Source: Aeromonas veronii (GTDB taxonomy: Bacteria > Pseudomonadota > Gammaproteobacteria > Enterobacterales > Aeromonadaceae). Taken from it: a stretch of 45,000 nucleotides of DNA. This document shows positions 36,262-45,000 of this stretch, one piece after another. Each line of letters begins with the position of its first letter. Within the stretch, counting starts at the first letter, position 1. The notes beneath the pieces are model-generated. The model was not told the DNA's origin and made no database searches. It worked only from the letters and a program-made list of their open reading frames with translations. The stretch lies in the NCBI GenBank assembly GCA_041319085.1, contig CP101033.1:287501-332500 (forward strand), in the 5' to 3' direction. A program made the position numbers and the translations under genes.

Positions 36262-38241
36262 ATGGGCTTATCTATCGTACAGCGGATCATCGCCGGATTC
36301 GTGTTGATGCTGCTGTTGCTGATCCTGCTTGGTGTGATCAGTACCTTTAAAATCAAGGGTATAAACGACGGCCTTTCTGCCGTATCTGACCGGGCAACCC
36401 CGCTGGTGGTGGCTGTCGCAGGTCTCAAGGGGGCACTGCAGGATAGTAACCGCTGGGTGCTGGTCTACCGTACCAGCGAAGATGCCGCCCAGTTGCCGCA
36501 GCTGGCCAATCAGTTCAAGGAGCAGCAGAACCGCTTTGCCCAGCTGAGTCAGGAGATGGGGAAATTTACCGACGTAGCGGATGCCCGCACCCGTTTCCAA
36601 CAGGTCGAGAGTGCTACCACCCAATTTTATGGCTTGGCGGATCAGGTGTTGGCCCAGCATCGGCAGTGGGTCAGCGCACGGGATCAGCGCCACAAGCTGG
36701 AGATGGAATTTATCCGCCTTGAGGATACCTACCAGTGGGCGGCGGATCTGCTGCTGCAACAGACCGCCAGCAAGCGCTCCATGCGCAACAAGGCGGAACT
36801 CATTACCTCAGGAATCGCCCGCGATCTGAAGAATATCCGCCGTGCCGATGCCAAAACTGACCTGAACGAGCTGGAAAAGGTGCTGAGCAAGGATATCGAG
36901 ATGGCGCGCAAGCGTCTGGATCGTGTGCTGGTGCCGGATGATGTGAAAGCGCGTTTTGTTTCCAATCTGGATCGGATGCAGGAGTTGGCGCTCGGCACTC
37001 AAGGCTTGCTGGCGACCATGCGTCAGGCCCAGCAACTGGCGCTGTCGCTGGCCACGCAAAATCAACAGCTGGATGCCAGCTTGATAAATAGCCTGAACTT
37101 GCTCGATGAGATGGGCAAGTCGGCCGGTGCCATCGCCAGCGATAGCCGGATTAACGCCGATGCGGCGGTCAGCAGTGCCGGCTTCTGGATCCTGGTGGTT
37201 GCCGCAATTTCTGCTAGTGCTGCGCTGGTGATCGGCTATACCACGGCGCGCAGCATTCAGCGCCCGTTGCAGATGATCAACAAGGAGCTCGATTACATGG
37301 CGGCCGGTGACATGACCCGCCGCATCAACTACCGCAGCAGCTGCGAGTTTGGCACTCTCTCCCGCTCCATCGATACGCTGGCAGGCAAGACCGGCGAGCT
37401 GCTCTCCCAGATCAATGCGGGTTCCCGCCATCTGGTGGATGAAGCTAGCCGCACCGCCGAGATCAGCGAGCGGGCCATGTCCCGGGTGCAGGAGCAGAAG
37501 AGCCAGACCGATCAGGTGGCCGCCGCTATTACCGAGCTGGAAGTGAGCGCCACCGAGGTGGCCCGCTCGACCGATGGCACCAAGCGGGAAGTGGATCTGG
37601 CCGATGAAGAGGCGCGCAGTGGTCGCCAGAAAGTGGCCACCACTCGCCGGATCACCGAGCAGTTGGCTGGCGCCATGGAAGAGGCGGTCGGCATTACCTA
37701 CAAGCTGGGGGAGTTCAGCAATAACATCGGCAGCATCCTCGATGTGATCCGCAGCATTGCCGAGCAGACCAACCTGCTGGCCTTGAACGCCGCCATCGAA
37801 GCGGCCCGTGCTGGCGATGCCGGTCGCGGTTTCGCGGTGGTTGCCGATGAGGTGCGGGCGCTGGCCAATCGCACCCAAACCTCGACCGAAGAGATCCAGG
37901 GGATGATTGAGAACCTGCAGAGCGCCAGCAAACATGTGGTTGAAGTGATGGGTCGCAGCCAGGAGCAGACTCAAAGTTGTGTCGAGCAGACTCGCGAGAT
38001 GGATGTGGCGCTGCAATCCATTGCCGATCGGATGGGGGCCATCAAGTCGATGGCCGATCAGGTGGCGCACGCTGCCCAGGAGCAGATCTCGGTCAGTCAG
38101 GGGGTCGCCCGCCATATATCAGGTATCGCCGAGGTGGCCTACGAGACCGAACGGGAGGCGCGCGGATCCGCCAGCAGCAGCGAAGTGCTGGCCGACCTGG
38201 TCGCCAAACAGCAGCAATTGATCGCACATTTCAAGGTCTAG
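36262..38241 (+). CDS. Methyl-accepting chemotaxis protein
   Basis: 659 residues. TM1 (about 8-29), a long helical periplasmic sensor (about 30-303, not PAS or Cache by eye), TM2 (about 306-329), HAMP (about 330-385), then the methyl-accepting coiled coil. Its hairpin tip is [25 protein letters not shown] (about 495-519). There is no C-terminal pentapeptide for CheR/CheB. The ATG at 36262 has GAGGA seven bases before it; the ATG at 36244 is an alternative. The solute-binding protein gene begins eight bases after the stop, so the two form an operon. A sigma-28-like promoter upstream fits motility control. Confidence 0.93.
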   Translation: MGLSIVQRIIAGFVLMLLLLILLGVISTFKIKGINDGLSAVSDRATPLVVAVAGLKGALQDSNRWVLVYRTSEDAAQLPQLANQFKEQQNRFAQLSQEMGKFTDVADARTRFQQVESATTQFYGLADQVLAQHRQWVSARDQRHKLEMEFIRLEDTYQWAADLLLQQTASKRSMRNKAELITSGIARDLKNIRRADAKTDLNELEKVLSKDIEMARKRLDRVLVPDDVKARFVSNLDRMQELALGTQGLLATMRQAQQLALSLATQNQQLDASLINSLNLLDEMGKSAGAIASDSRINADAAVSSAGFWILVVAAISASAALVIGYTTARSIQRPLQMINKELDYMAAGDMTRRINYRSSCEFGTLSRSIDTLAGKTGELLSQINAGSRHLVDEASRTAEISERAMSRVQEQKSQTDQVAAAITELEVSATEVARSTDGTKREVDLADEEARSGRQKVATTRRITEQLAGAMEEAVGITYKLGEFSNNIGSILDVIRSIAEQTNLLALNAAIEAARAGDAGRGFAVVADEVRALANRTQTSTEEIQGMIENLQSASKHVVEVMGRSQEQTQSCVEQTREMDVALQSIADRMGAIKSMADQVAHAAQEQISVSQGVARHISGIAEVAYETEREARGSASSSEVLADLVAKQQQLIAHFKV

Positions 38242-38249
38242 GAGGGCTT

Positions 38250-39710
38250 ATGTCTAACAAGTGGATTGGAGCCCTGAGTCTCCTGTTGTGTAGCCAGCTG
38301 ATGGCTAGCGAGCTGGTGATCGAGAGCTGGCGGATTGATGACAAGGCATTGTGGGAGCAGAAGATCATTCCTGCTTTCGAGGCCTCCCACCCGGGCATTC
38401 AGGTGAAATTCAACGGGGTACAAAACGTCGACTACATGCCGACCCTGTGGGAGAGCCTGAAAGGGGGCAAGGCGGGGGATCTGATCACCTGCCGCCCGTT
38501 TGATGACTCACTCGCCCTGTTCAAGGCGGGCCATCTGGCCGAGCTGACCGAAATGGCGGGGATGGAGAACTTCCCGAGTTTTGCCCAGTCACCCTGGCAG
38601 ACGGATTCCGGAGCCCAGACCTTCTGCGTGCCGATGGCCTCGGTGGTCCATGGCTTCTTCTATAACAAGAAGATCTTCAGTGAGTTGGGGCTGACATTGC
38701 CGCAAACCCGCGATCAGTTCTTCGCCGTGCTGGACAAGATCAAGGCCGATGGTCGCTATGTGCCGCTGGCCATGAGCGGCTCCGAGAGTTGGGTCGCCTC
38801 CGAGCTGGGGTTCCAGAATATTGGCCCCAACTACTGGAAGGGAGAAGACGGTCGTCTGGCGCTGATCGGTGGGCAGGAGCGGTTGGACAACCCGCAATAT
38901 GTGAAGGTGTTCGACGAGCTGGCCCGCTGGCGTTCCTACCTTGGCGAGGGGGCCGAGAGCCGCGATTATGCGACCAGCAACGAGCTGTTCACCTCGGGCA
39001 AGGCGGCTTTCTATGTGGCGGGCTCCTGGGAAATTGCACCCTTCACCGGCAAGGTCGATTTTGGCGTTATGCGTCCGCCGGTGGCCAAACAGGGGGATGG
39101 CTGCTTCTTTACCGACCATACCGATATCGGTATGGGGATGAACCCGGCCAGCAAGAACAAAGCGGAGGCGATGGTTTTCCTGCAATGGCTGACCACGCCG
39201 CAATTTGCCGAGCTCTATACCAACTCGTTGCCGGGATTTTTCTCCCTCTCCAACCACTTCTTCGATGTCACCAATCCGGCGGCCAAAGAGATGATGGAGT
39301 GGCGTGATCAGTGTGACTCGACCATTCGGGTGGCGACCCAGATCCTCTCCCGTGGTACGCCCAAGCTGGGGGATGAACTGGCCGAGGTGAGTCAGGCGGT
39401 ACTGCTTGGCAAGATGGCGCCCAAGGCTGCCGCAGATCGACTGGAATTTGGCTTGAAAGGCTGGTATGCCCCTCATCAGGGCAATCAGGCCAAGAGCGCG
39501 GATTGTCAGTGTGATGCGGTTGTCCCGGCCCCGGTTTCAGCGCCGGCTGCTGTGGTGTCCGCGGCACCCGCGACCAGTGAAACGCCTGCCGTGATGGCAC
39601 CGGCGGTGACTCCCGCAGAACCTGCATCAACAACGACGGTACCAGTCCCCGCTCCTGCGGCTGATATGGAGCAGGCGCTCTCCAACGAGCTGGAAGCGCC
39701 GCAGCAATAG
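38250..39710 (+). CDS. Periplasmic solute-binding protein (extracellular family 1) with Pro/Ala-rich tail
   Basis: 486 residues: a signal peptide (about 1-20, MASEL cleavage region), an SBP family 1 fold (about 21-410) with LVIESWRIDDKALWEQKIIPAFE, KAGDLITCRPFDD, YNKKIFSELGL and FLQWLTTPQFAELYTN. These resemble sugar-binding ABC proteins. A C-terminal tail of about 70 residues follows, rich in Pro, Ala and Val, opening with a CxC (KSADCQCD). GGAGG lies just before the ATG. No permease or ATPase gene is near. The chemoreceptor gene lies directly upstream, so this protein probably presents a ligand to that receptor rather than feeding a transporter. Longer in-frame readings upstream are artefacts inside the receptor gene. 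Confidence 0.88.
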   Translation: MSNKWIGALSLLLCSQLMASELVIESWRIDDKALWEQKIIPAFEASHPGIQVKFNGVQNVDYMPTLWESLKGGKAGDLITCRPFDDSLALFKAGHLAELTEMAGMENFPSFAQSPWQTDSGAQTFCVPMASVVHGFFYNKKIFSELGLTLPQTRDQFFAVLDKIKADGRYVPLAMSGSESWVASELGFQNIGPNYWKGEDGRLALIGGQERLDNPQYVKVFDELARWRSYLGEGAESRDYATSNELFTSGKAAFYVAGSWEIAPFTGKVDFGVMRPPVAKQGDGCFFTDHTDIGMGMNPASKNKAEAMVFLQWLTTPQFAELYTNSLPGFFSLSNHFFDVTNPAAKEMMEWRDQCDSTIRVATQILSRGTPKLGDELAEVSQAVLLGKMAPKAAADRLEFGLKGWYAPHQGNQAKSADCQCDAVVPAPVSAPAAVVSAAPATSETPAVMAPAVTPAEPASTTTVPVPAPAADMEQALSNELEAPQQ

Positions 39711-39729
39711 GTCATCGGCATCAATAAAC

Positions 39730-39757
39730 ACGGGAGGCATCAGCCTCCCGTTTTTAT
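39730..39757. terminator. Bidirectional terminator after solute-binding protein gene
   Basis: ACGGGAGGC-ATCA-GCCTCCCGT with T run; the TCAATAAA/TTTATTGA flanks extend the symmetry, so it also serves the converging GNAT gene. Confidence 0.88.
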
Positions 39758-39785
39758 TGATGGCTCGCGGCCAGCCAGCACCGCT

Positions 39786-40586
39786 TTATTGTGCATCGTG
39801 GGGCCAGCGACAGAGGCTGCCGATGCGGGCAACCGGGGCGAATCCCAGCGAGCGATAGATCCGCTGGGCATGGTAGTGCTCATCGGCGACGATGATCAGC
39901 TGTTTGGCGCGGCACAATCCTGCGCGCGCCACTTGACTCAGTAACTGGCGGCATAACCCCTGGTTTCGCCACGCCTGGTGAGTGCGTACCAACTGGAAAC
40001 GACCCAGCGGGCCGCAGAAGAAGAGACCACAACTGGCGACCAGTTGCCCCTCTTGCCAGATCCCCCACCAGTCCCCGAGACCATCAGCAATCATCGCCTG
40101 ATAGAGCGCCTGGCGAGATTGCAGATAACGGAGATAGCGTTGTTCCGAGTGGCCCTCATCTCGCTCATGGAGTTCGAAGCCGAGCCATTCAGGCCAATCA
40201 GCAATGGTGAAGGGACGTGCCTGAAGCTTGTCTATGTCGCCGTTAGGGGGCTGGCAGCTCTGCTCATCCAGCGCTAGCACCACGCACTCCATGTATAAAT
40301 ATCCGGTTGCAACAAAACCGGCGATCCGGCTGTTTTGCCCGGCCGCCAGTGGCCACTGAAAGGTGCGGTGGCGCACTCTGGGATCCTGGCCGATCAGCTG
40401 ATCAAACGCGGCTTCCAGCCAGCCTTTGTCACGGTCGCTGGGTGGGGTGGGGAGCAGCAGGTAGTTGCCGAAGTAGTAGTCGGGTGCATTCGGTGTGCGA
40501 ACCGCCCAGAACTGCTCATGCCGAATGACCTCGCCCTGATAGCGATCGAACAGCAAGTCGGTGGCAAAGCCGGGGTGGGTATCCAT
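39786..40586 (-). CDS. GNAT-type acetyltransferase domain protein
   Basis: 266 residues. The N-terminal half (about 1-125) is a separate domain beginning FDRYQGEVIRHEQFWAVRTP. The C-terminal half is a GNAT domain (about 130-260) with WEGQLVASCGLFF-like strands (WQEGQLVASCGLFF), the acetyl-CoA loop RTHQAWRNQGLCRQLLSQVAR and the closing YRSLGFAPV motif. The substrate is unknown. The start at 40586 has AGGAG seven bases upstream; a reading starting eight codons earlier lacks one. A perfect GCCGATAA (sigma-28-like -10) lies just upstream. Confidence 0.82.
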   Translation of the reverse strand: MDTHPGFATDLLFDRYQGEVIRHEQFWAVRTPNAPDYYFGNYLLLPTPPSDRDKGWLEAAFDQLIGQDPRVRHRTFQWPLAAGQNSRIAGFVATGYLYMECVVLALDEQSCQPPNGDIDKLQARPFTIADWPEWLGFELHERDEGHSEQRYLRYLQSRQALYQAMIADGLGDWWGIWQEGQLVASCGLFFCGPLGRFQLVRTHQAWRNQGLCRQLLSQVARAGLCRAKQLIIVADEHYHAQRIYRSLGFAPVARIGSLCRWPHDAQ

Positions 40587-40614
40587 GATGATGCTCCTGC
40601 AAAGACGCATTCAG

Positions 40615-40622
40615 TTATCGGC
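40615..40622 (-). promoter_or_regulatory. Sigma-28-like -10 element upstream of GNAT gene
   Basis: Minus-strand GCCGATAA is a perfect FliA -10; start near 40608. The matching -35 is weak (TCATCTAT at 11 bases, 4 of 8 matches), so this may be chance. Confidence 0.35.
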
Positions 40623-40640
40623 AGGAGTGGGAAATAGATG

Positions 40641-40667
40641 AAAAGGGGCCGGAGAAACCTCCGGCCA
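40641..40667 (-). terminator. Orphan intrinsic terminator (minus strand) between metF and GNAT
   Basis: Minus-strand GGCCGGAG-GTTT-CTCCGGCC followed by CCTTTTC. No annotated gene ends here: upstream on this strand there is only the metF promoter region. It ends about 55 bases before the GNAT start and before the GCCGATAA element. A small RNA or leader peptide is the likely reason (see findings). Confidence 0.7.
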
Positions 40668-40683
40668 AACAATCACACGCAGA

Positions 40684-40716
40684 TTAAGAACGTCCAGGAC
40701 GATCTGTCCCCATCAT
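40684..40716 (-). other. 10-codon ORF ahead of the orphan terminator
   Basis: Minus-strand ATGATGGGG...TTCTTAA encodes MMGTDRPGRS and stops 17 bases before the terminator stem. It has only a poor ribosome-binding site. It could be a leader peptide or chance; recorded because of its position. Confidence 0.3.
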
Positions 40717-40813
40717 AACTCGACTAGGGCGATTTTGGGATGCACGCTCCTGTTACGTACCGTTAATTTTGTAAATATGAAGTTCGTCAGATCGGATGTG
40801 AGGTAAATCCCTG

Positions 40814-41804
<991 letters not shown>

Positions 41805-41827
41805 TCCGTGGTTACCGCGATAAAAGC

Positions 41828-41858
41828 AAAAAGCCAATGAGTTGTTCATTGGCTTTTT
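41828..41858. terminator. Bidirectional terminator between metF and benE-like gene
   Basis: AAAAAGCCAATGA-GTTGT-TCATTGGCTTTTT. Confidence 0.9.
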
Positions 41859-41941
41859 CGTTATGGCCGATGAGCAAGGTCTGGCCTGGGCGCCCTGTTC
41901 GGGAAGCGTGGTGCCCAGGCTCCACTAGGGGAAAATTAGGT

Positions 41942-43117
41942 TCATGGCCTAAGATTTATTCGACTCCCTAATCGATATGATTGGAACCAATAGATGGTCA
42001 GGCCAACCAGCAGACCCCAGCAGGCTGCCGCGATGCCGAGCAGGCTGATCCCAGACGCGGTAATGATGAAGGTCAGCAACGCAGCTTCGCGAGCTTCATC
42101 CTGTTGCAAGGCAGAGTGCAGACTACTGCCGATGGTGCCGAGCAGGGCCAATCCGGCGATACAGGTGACAAGGGCTGCCGGAAAGGCGCTAAACAGGGCG
42201 GCGACGGTCGCGCCAAAACAGCCGGTCACAAGATAAAAGCAACCTGCCCAGACCGCAGCAGGCCAGCGGCGTTTGAGATCCGGGTCGACCTCTTTGCCCA
42301 TGCAGATGGCGGCAGTGATGGCGGCCAGATTGAAGGCATAGCCGCCAAAAGGGGCGAGCAGCAGGCCGGTCAGGCCGGTCCAGCTGATCAGCGAGGAGGT
42401 GGCAGGTTGATAGCCATGGGCTCGCAAGATGGCGATCCCCGGCATGTTTTGCGATGTCATGGTGACAATGAACAGCGGCAGCGCGATGCCAAACAGGGCA
42501 TCAAGGGAGAAGACTGGCCATGTCCAGACCGGGGTGGCGAGTTGCCAGTGAAGGGTGCCCAGTTGCAAATCCCCCCGCACGCTGCAGATCAGCATCCCCA
42601 CTCCCAGTACTAGCACCATGGTATAGCGGGGCCAGAGATGACGACCCAGCAGGAAGGCCAGCAGCAGGGTGCCAAGCAGCAAGGGATCTTGCGGGGCGAC
42701 CTTGAACAGATCCAATCCGAATCTGAGCAGCACGCCAGCCAGCATGGCGGCGGCCAGTGGAGCCGGGATATGTTTCATCAAACGGTCGAACCAGCCGCTG
42801 ATGCCACACAGCGTGATCAGCAGGGACGAGATCACAAAGGCGCCGATCGCTTCCGCCAGAGTGAAGTTGCCCAGCGTGGTGATCAGCAGTGCCGCGCCCG
42901 GGGTAGACCAAGCGGTTAGTATGGGTATGCGGTAATAGAGAGAGAGGCCGATGCAGCTCACCCCCATGCCGATCCCCAGCGTCCAGAGCCAAGAGGCGAC
43001 TTGAGCTGTATCAGCACCTGCTGCCGTGGCGGCCTGGATGATCAGGATGACGGAACTGGTGTAGCCGACCATCACGGCGATAAAGCCTGCGACCAGATGG
43101 GGGATGGCGAAGGGCAT
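41942..43117 (-). CDS. BenE-family (benzoate/H+ symporter type) transporter
   Basis: 391 residues, highly hydrophobic, with about 11-12 membrane helices. Family motifs: HLVAGFIAVMVGYTSSVILIIQAA at the start, TAWSTPGAALL (about 68-78), VTMTSQNMPGIAILRAHGY and LLAPFGGYAFNLAAITAAICMG. It resembles BenE and E. coli YdcO, and the substrate here is not known. The ATG at 43117 has GAGGA seven bases upstream. A YdcN-type regulator is divergent, the same pairing as in E. coli ydcN-ydcO. Confidence 0.9.
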   Translation of the reverse strand: MPFAIPHLVAGFIAVMVGYTSSVILIIQAATAAGADTAQVASWLWTLGIGMGVSCIGLSLYYRIPILTAWSTPGAALLITTLGNFTLAEAIGAFVISSLLITLCGISGWFDRLMKHIPAPLAAAMLAGVLLRFGLDLFKVAPQDPLLLGTLLLAFLLGRHLWPRYTMVLVLGVGMLICSVRGDLQLGTLHWQLATPVWTWPVFSLDALFGIALPLFIVTMTSQNMPGIAILRAHGYQPATSSLISWTGLTGLLLAPFGGYAFNLAAITAAICMGKEVDPDLKRRWPAAVWAGCFYLVTGCFGATVAALFSAFPAALVTCIAGLALLGTIGSSLHSALQQDEAREAALLTFIITASGISLLGIAAACWGLLVGLTIYWFQSYRLGSRINLRP

Positions 43118-43145
43118 GACTCTTCCTCTTGGCGTTGTGACGCGC

Positions 43146-43202
43146 TGTGCGTTATTACGTACAATACAGCTTTGACTATATCGCTGTGCGCTATAGCGTA
43201 CA
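43146..43202. promoter_or_regulatory. Twin palindromic operators between benE-like and regulator genes
   Basis: TGTGCGTTATTACGTACA (43146-43163) and TGTGCGCTATAGCGTACA (43185-43202) are near-perfect 18-bp palindromes, 39 bases apart, each preceded by CGC. Together they are a direct repeat of an inverted repeat in the divergent promoter region, the expected site of the adjacent regulator. Confidence 0.8.
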
Positions 43203-43236
43203 AGGCGCATCGTGCAAGAGTAATAAAGAGGCAGTT

Positions 43237-43806
43237 ATGCAAGAGATGAGTCAGCATCTGGCTGCTCGACTGAAGGGGCTGCGCAGCGAGCGCGGCTGGA
43301 GCCTGGATGCCGCCGCGCGCGAAACGGGTGTCAGCAAGGCGATGCTGGGGCAGATTGAGCGGGGAGAGTCCAGCCCGACAGTGGCGACGCTGTGGAAGAT
43401 CGCCACCGGTTTTCGAGTCTCCTTTTCCAGTTTCATTGAGCCCATACCCGCTGCGCAGGCAGAGGTGCTCTATCGCACCGCCGATGCCATTCGCCAGCAG
43501 CCAGCGGGAGAGGGCATGCAAGTGGCACCGCTCTTCCCTTATGAAAACCGGTTTGGTTTCGAGTTGCTTGAGCTAACCCTGTTGCCGGGTTACCAGCGTG
43601 AATCCGAGCCCCATGAGCCGGGAGTGACCGAGCATGTCATCGTCATCAGCGGCATGATGGAGGTGCTGGTAGAAGGGGAGTGGCGCTCATTTGAGCAAGG
43701 GGAGGCGGTGCGTTTTGCTGCCGACCGTCCCCACGGTTATCGCAATCTCGGCATAGCCCCGGCTATTTTCCACAACTTGATCCACTATCCGGTGGTAACA
43801 CCCTGA
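43237..43806 (+). CDS. HTH-cupin transcriptional regulator (YdcN type)
   Basis: 189 residues. An XRE-type helix-turn-helix (about 9-63) has LKGLRSERGWSLDAAARETGVSKAMLGQIERGESSPTVATLWKIA. A cupin domain (about 110-180) follows with HEPGVTEHVIVISGMMEVLVEGEWRSFEQGEAVRF and HGYRNL, and may bind a small-molecule ligand. It is divergent from the BenE-family transporter, and twin operators lie between. It probably represses or activates that gene and itself. The ATG at 43237 has AGAGGC upstream and is preferred to the ATG-like start at 43147, which lies inside an operator. It ends 16 bases before the converging nnrS. Confidence 0.9.
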   Translation: MQEMSQHLAARLKGLRSERGWSLDAAARETGVSKAMLGQIERGESSPTVATLWKIATGFRVSFSSFIEPIPAAQAEVLYRTADAIRQQPAGEGMQVAPLFPYENRFGFELLELTLLPGYQRESEPHEPGVTEHVIVISGMMEVLVEGEWRSFEQGEAVRFAADRPHGYRNLGIAPAIFHNLIHYPVVTP

Positions 43807-43822
43807 ACATGTTCCGCAGTCA

Positions 43823-45000
43823 TCAACCTGGACGACCATCTGCTCTGGGGCGGATCAGTATCGGGGTATAGACCCAGACAAACAGACCATAGGCAGCGAT
43901 CCAGGCAAGCGCGCTGAGGTTCCAGCCATGCAGGGTATAAGCAGGCCAGAACAGCGGAATCACCACCCGCATTGTGGCGGCGGCGATAACCAGGGCGAAT
44001 GCGCCAGTGATCCTGCGCCCCACCTGCAAGGCCCGACCGCTATGACCGAGGGAGACTCGCGCAATCATGCCTAGGATCATGGTGCCCATACAGCCTGCGC
44101 TGAGCAGATGGCTGGCCATTGACAGCGTGATGGACAGACCTGCGCTATGTGCCGCAAGAGCGAGCAGGCCAAGTGGGATAAACAGATAGGCGAGATGCAG
44201 TGACCACAGCAGTGGATGCGCAATGGTCGATGGCAGATGCCAACGCAGTTGTCGCCACAGATGCAAACTCGCCGCCACTATATAAAGAGGCACTATATAT
44301 ATGTTGGTGACCCATTGGGTGGGGAGCAGCAGCCAGCAGAGCAAGATAAGCCACAGTGTCGCGAGCGCCGCCCGTTCCAGCCAGAGCTGAGGTACGGCTT
44401 TCTCCTGACCGGTTGCCCGAGCGGTGAAGAACGGAATCACCCTTCCACCCATCACGGCGATCAGGGTGGTAAACAGCAGCACAGTGGTGATCAGCAGATG
44501 CTCAACGGTGTTCCACTCTGCATGCCATAACCAGCTGGCGCCATTGAGCAAGGTCAGTATCAGCAACAGGGGCACGAAGAAGAGGTTGCGCCATTGCCGG
44601 GTCATCAAGATTGGCTTGGCAAGGAACCAGGCGCAAAGCGGCAACCAGAGCAGGTCTGCCACCATCAGGAGCGTATTCTCCTCACCCAGCCAGGGTAACA
44701 ACGTCCTTGGCAACATCCACAATCCCACAACCAGCGCCAATGGCCAGCTCCGAACACCGGGATGGGCGGTCCAGTTCTGCACCGCGGTGAGCAGAAAACC
44801 CGCGACGATGGCAGCCCCGAAACCAAACAGCATCTCATGACCATGCCACCAGATCGGGTTGGCAATCCCTGGCAAGGTTAGCCAACCGTTGAGCTGCCCC
44901 AGCCAGAGCAACATGGCGACGGCAGCAAACAGAGCCCCGAACAAGAAGAAGGGTCGGAACCCCAAGCGGAACAGCGGGACGATTTGCTCTTCCTTATGGC
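43823..45000 (-). CDS. nnrS: NnrS family protein, 5' end outside window
   Basis: About 392 residues seen. The protein opens with EQIVPLFRLGFRPFFLFGALFA, read without interruption from the window edge, and the true start lies beyond 45000. A start at 44965 is only a TTG inside this frame. NnrS is a haem- and copper-containing membrane protein with about 12 helices that protects cells from nitrosative stress. Conserved HGHEMLFGFG (His ligands) and GRVIPFFTA are present. It is commonly regulated by NO sensors such as NsrR or NnrR, but its promoter is outside. It converges with the HTH-cupin gene with no terminator between. Confidence 0.92.
   Translation of the reverse strand, partial: HKEEQIVPLFRLGFRPFFLFGALFAAVAMLLWLGQLNGWLTLPGIANPIWWHGHEMLFGFGAAIVAGFLLTAVQNWTAHPGVRSWPLALVVGLWMLPRTLLPWLGEENTLLMVADLLWLPLCAWFLAKPILMTRQWRNLFFVPLLLILTLLNGASWLWHAEWNTVEHLLITTVLLFTTLIAVMGGRVIPFFTARATGQEKAVPQLWLERAALATLWLILLCWLLLPTQWVTNIYIVPLYIVAASLHLWRQLRWHLPSTIAHPLLWSLHLAYLFIPLGLLALAAHSAGLSITLSMASHLLSAGCMGTMILGMIARVSLGHSGRALQVGRRITGAFALVIAAATMRVVIPLFWPAYTLHGWNLSALAWIAAYGLFVWVYTPILIRPRADGRPG

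Noticed and set aside
37977..38249. N-terminal extension of the solute-binding protein ORF
   Set aside because: Lies in another frame inside the MCP gene; the signal peptide and binding site place the start at 38250.

Overview
The window looks like a chromosomal segment of Aeromonas or a close relative in the Aeromonadaceae. The support is a gammaproteobacterial 23S-5S-tRNA-Asp rrn tail, high GC with few intergenic repeats, and a gene set (TmaR, MetJ-type operators on metA and metF, an E. coli-like LexA box on uvrA, YdfG, MgsA, TmcA, OmpW, a HlyU-family protein, DUF3624) typical of that group. The assignment rests on recognition, not on a search. I see no insertion sequence, prophage, integron or CRISPR array. 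This is core and near-core chromosome with a few accessory-looking metabolic modules.

Layout. 1-2934: end of an rRNA operon (partial 23S, 5S, tRNA-Asp, terminator). 3307-6916: tmaR, then a very unusual class A penicillin-binding-protein-like protein. 7020-12319 (minus strand): yidA-type phosphatase, a FapA/DUF342 protein, a CinA-like protein with a degenerate deamidase domain, and an HD-GYP protein with an altered GYP signature. 12464-14544: metA under tandem met boxes, a CX5R protein phosphatase, an Lrp/AsnC regulator. 14648-19024: an LTA-synthase-like inner-membrane sulfatase-fold transferase, a DUF2442 protein, and a GH13 amylase lipoprotein.

19109-21265 holds a divergent pair, an RLAN/RimK-type ATP-grasp amidoligase and a GNAT acetyltransferase, with a palindrome between them. 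DUF3624, ydfG, a C69 peptidase, an unrecognised 151-residue protein, a YqhD-type aldehyde reductase, mgsA and bfd/bfr follow. MgsA (makes methylglyoxal) and YqhD/YdfG-type reductases (reduce aldehydes) lie within 5 kb, which suggests a carbonyl-stress theme by inference only. 27792-33182: HlyU-family gene overlapping tmcA, then SOS-controlled uvrA.

33304-39710 is a signalling and envelope stretch: a CHASE4-GGEEF diguanylate cyclase, a tiny membrane protein, ompW with an almost ideal class II FNR promoter, and a chemoreceptor gene followed 8 bases later by an orphan periplasmic solute-binding protein with a Pro/Ala-rich tail, led by a flagellar sigma-28-like promoter. The right end has a second GNAT enzyme, metF under tandem met boxes, a BenE-family transporter divergent from a YdcN-type regulator across twin 18-bp palindromic operators, and a partial nnrS running off the window.

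Best candidates for something under-described: the solute-binding-protein/chemoreceptor operon, the RimK-like/GNAT amidoligase module, the PBP-like protein with altered glycosyltransferase motifs and a long transpeptidase insertion, and an orphan intrinsic terminator with a 10-codon ORF between metF and the GNAT gene.
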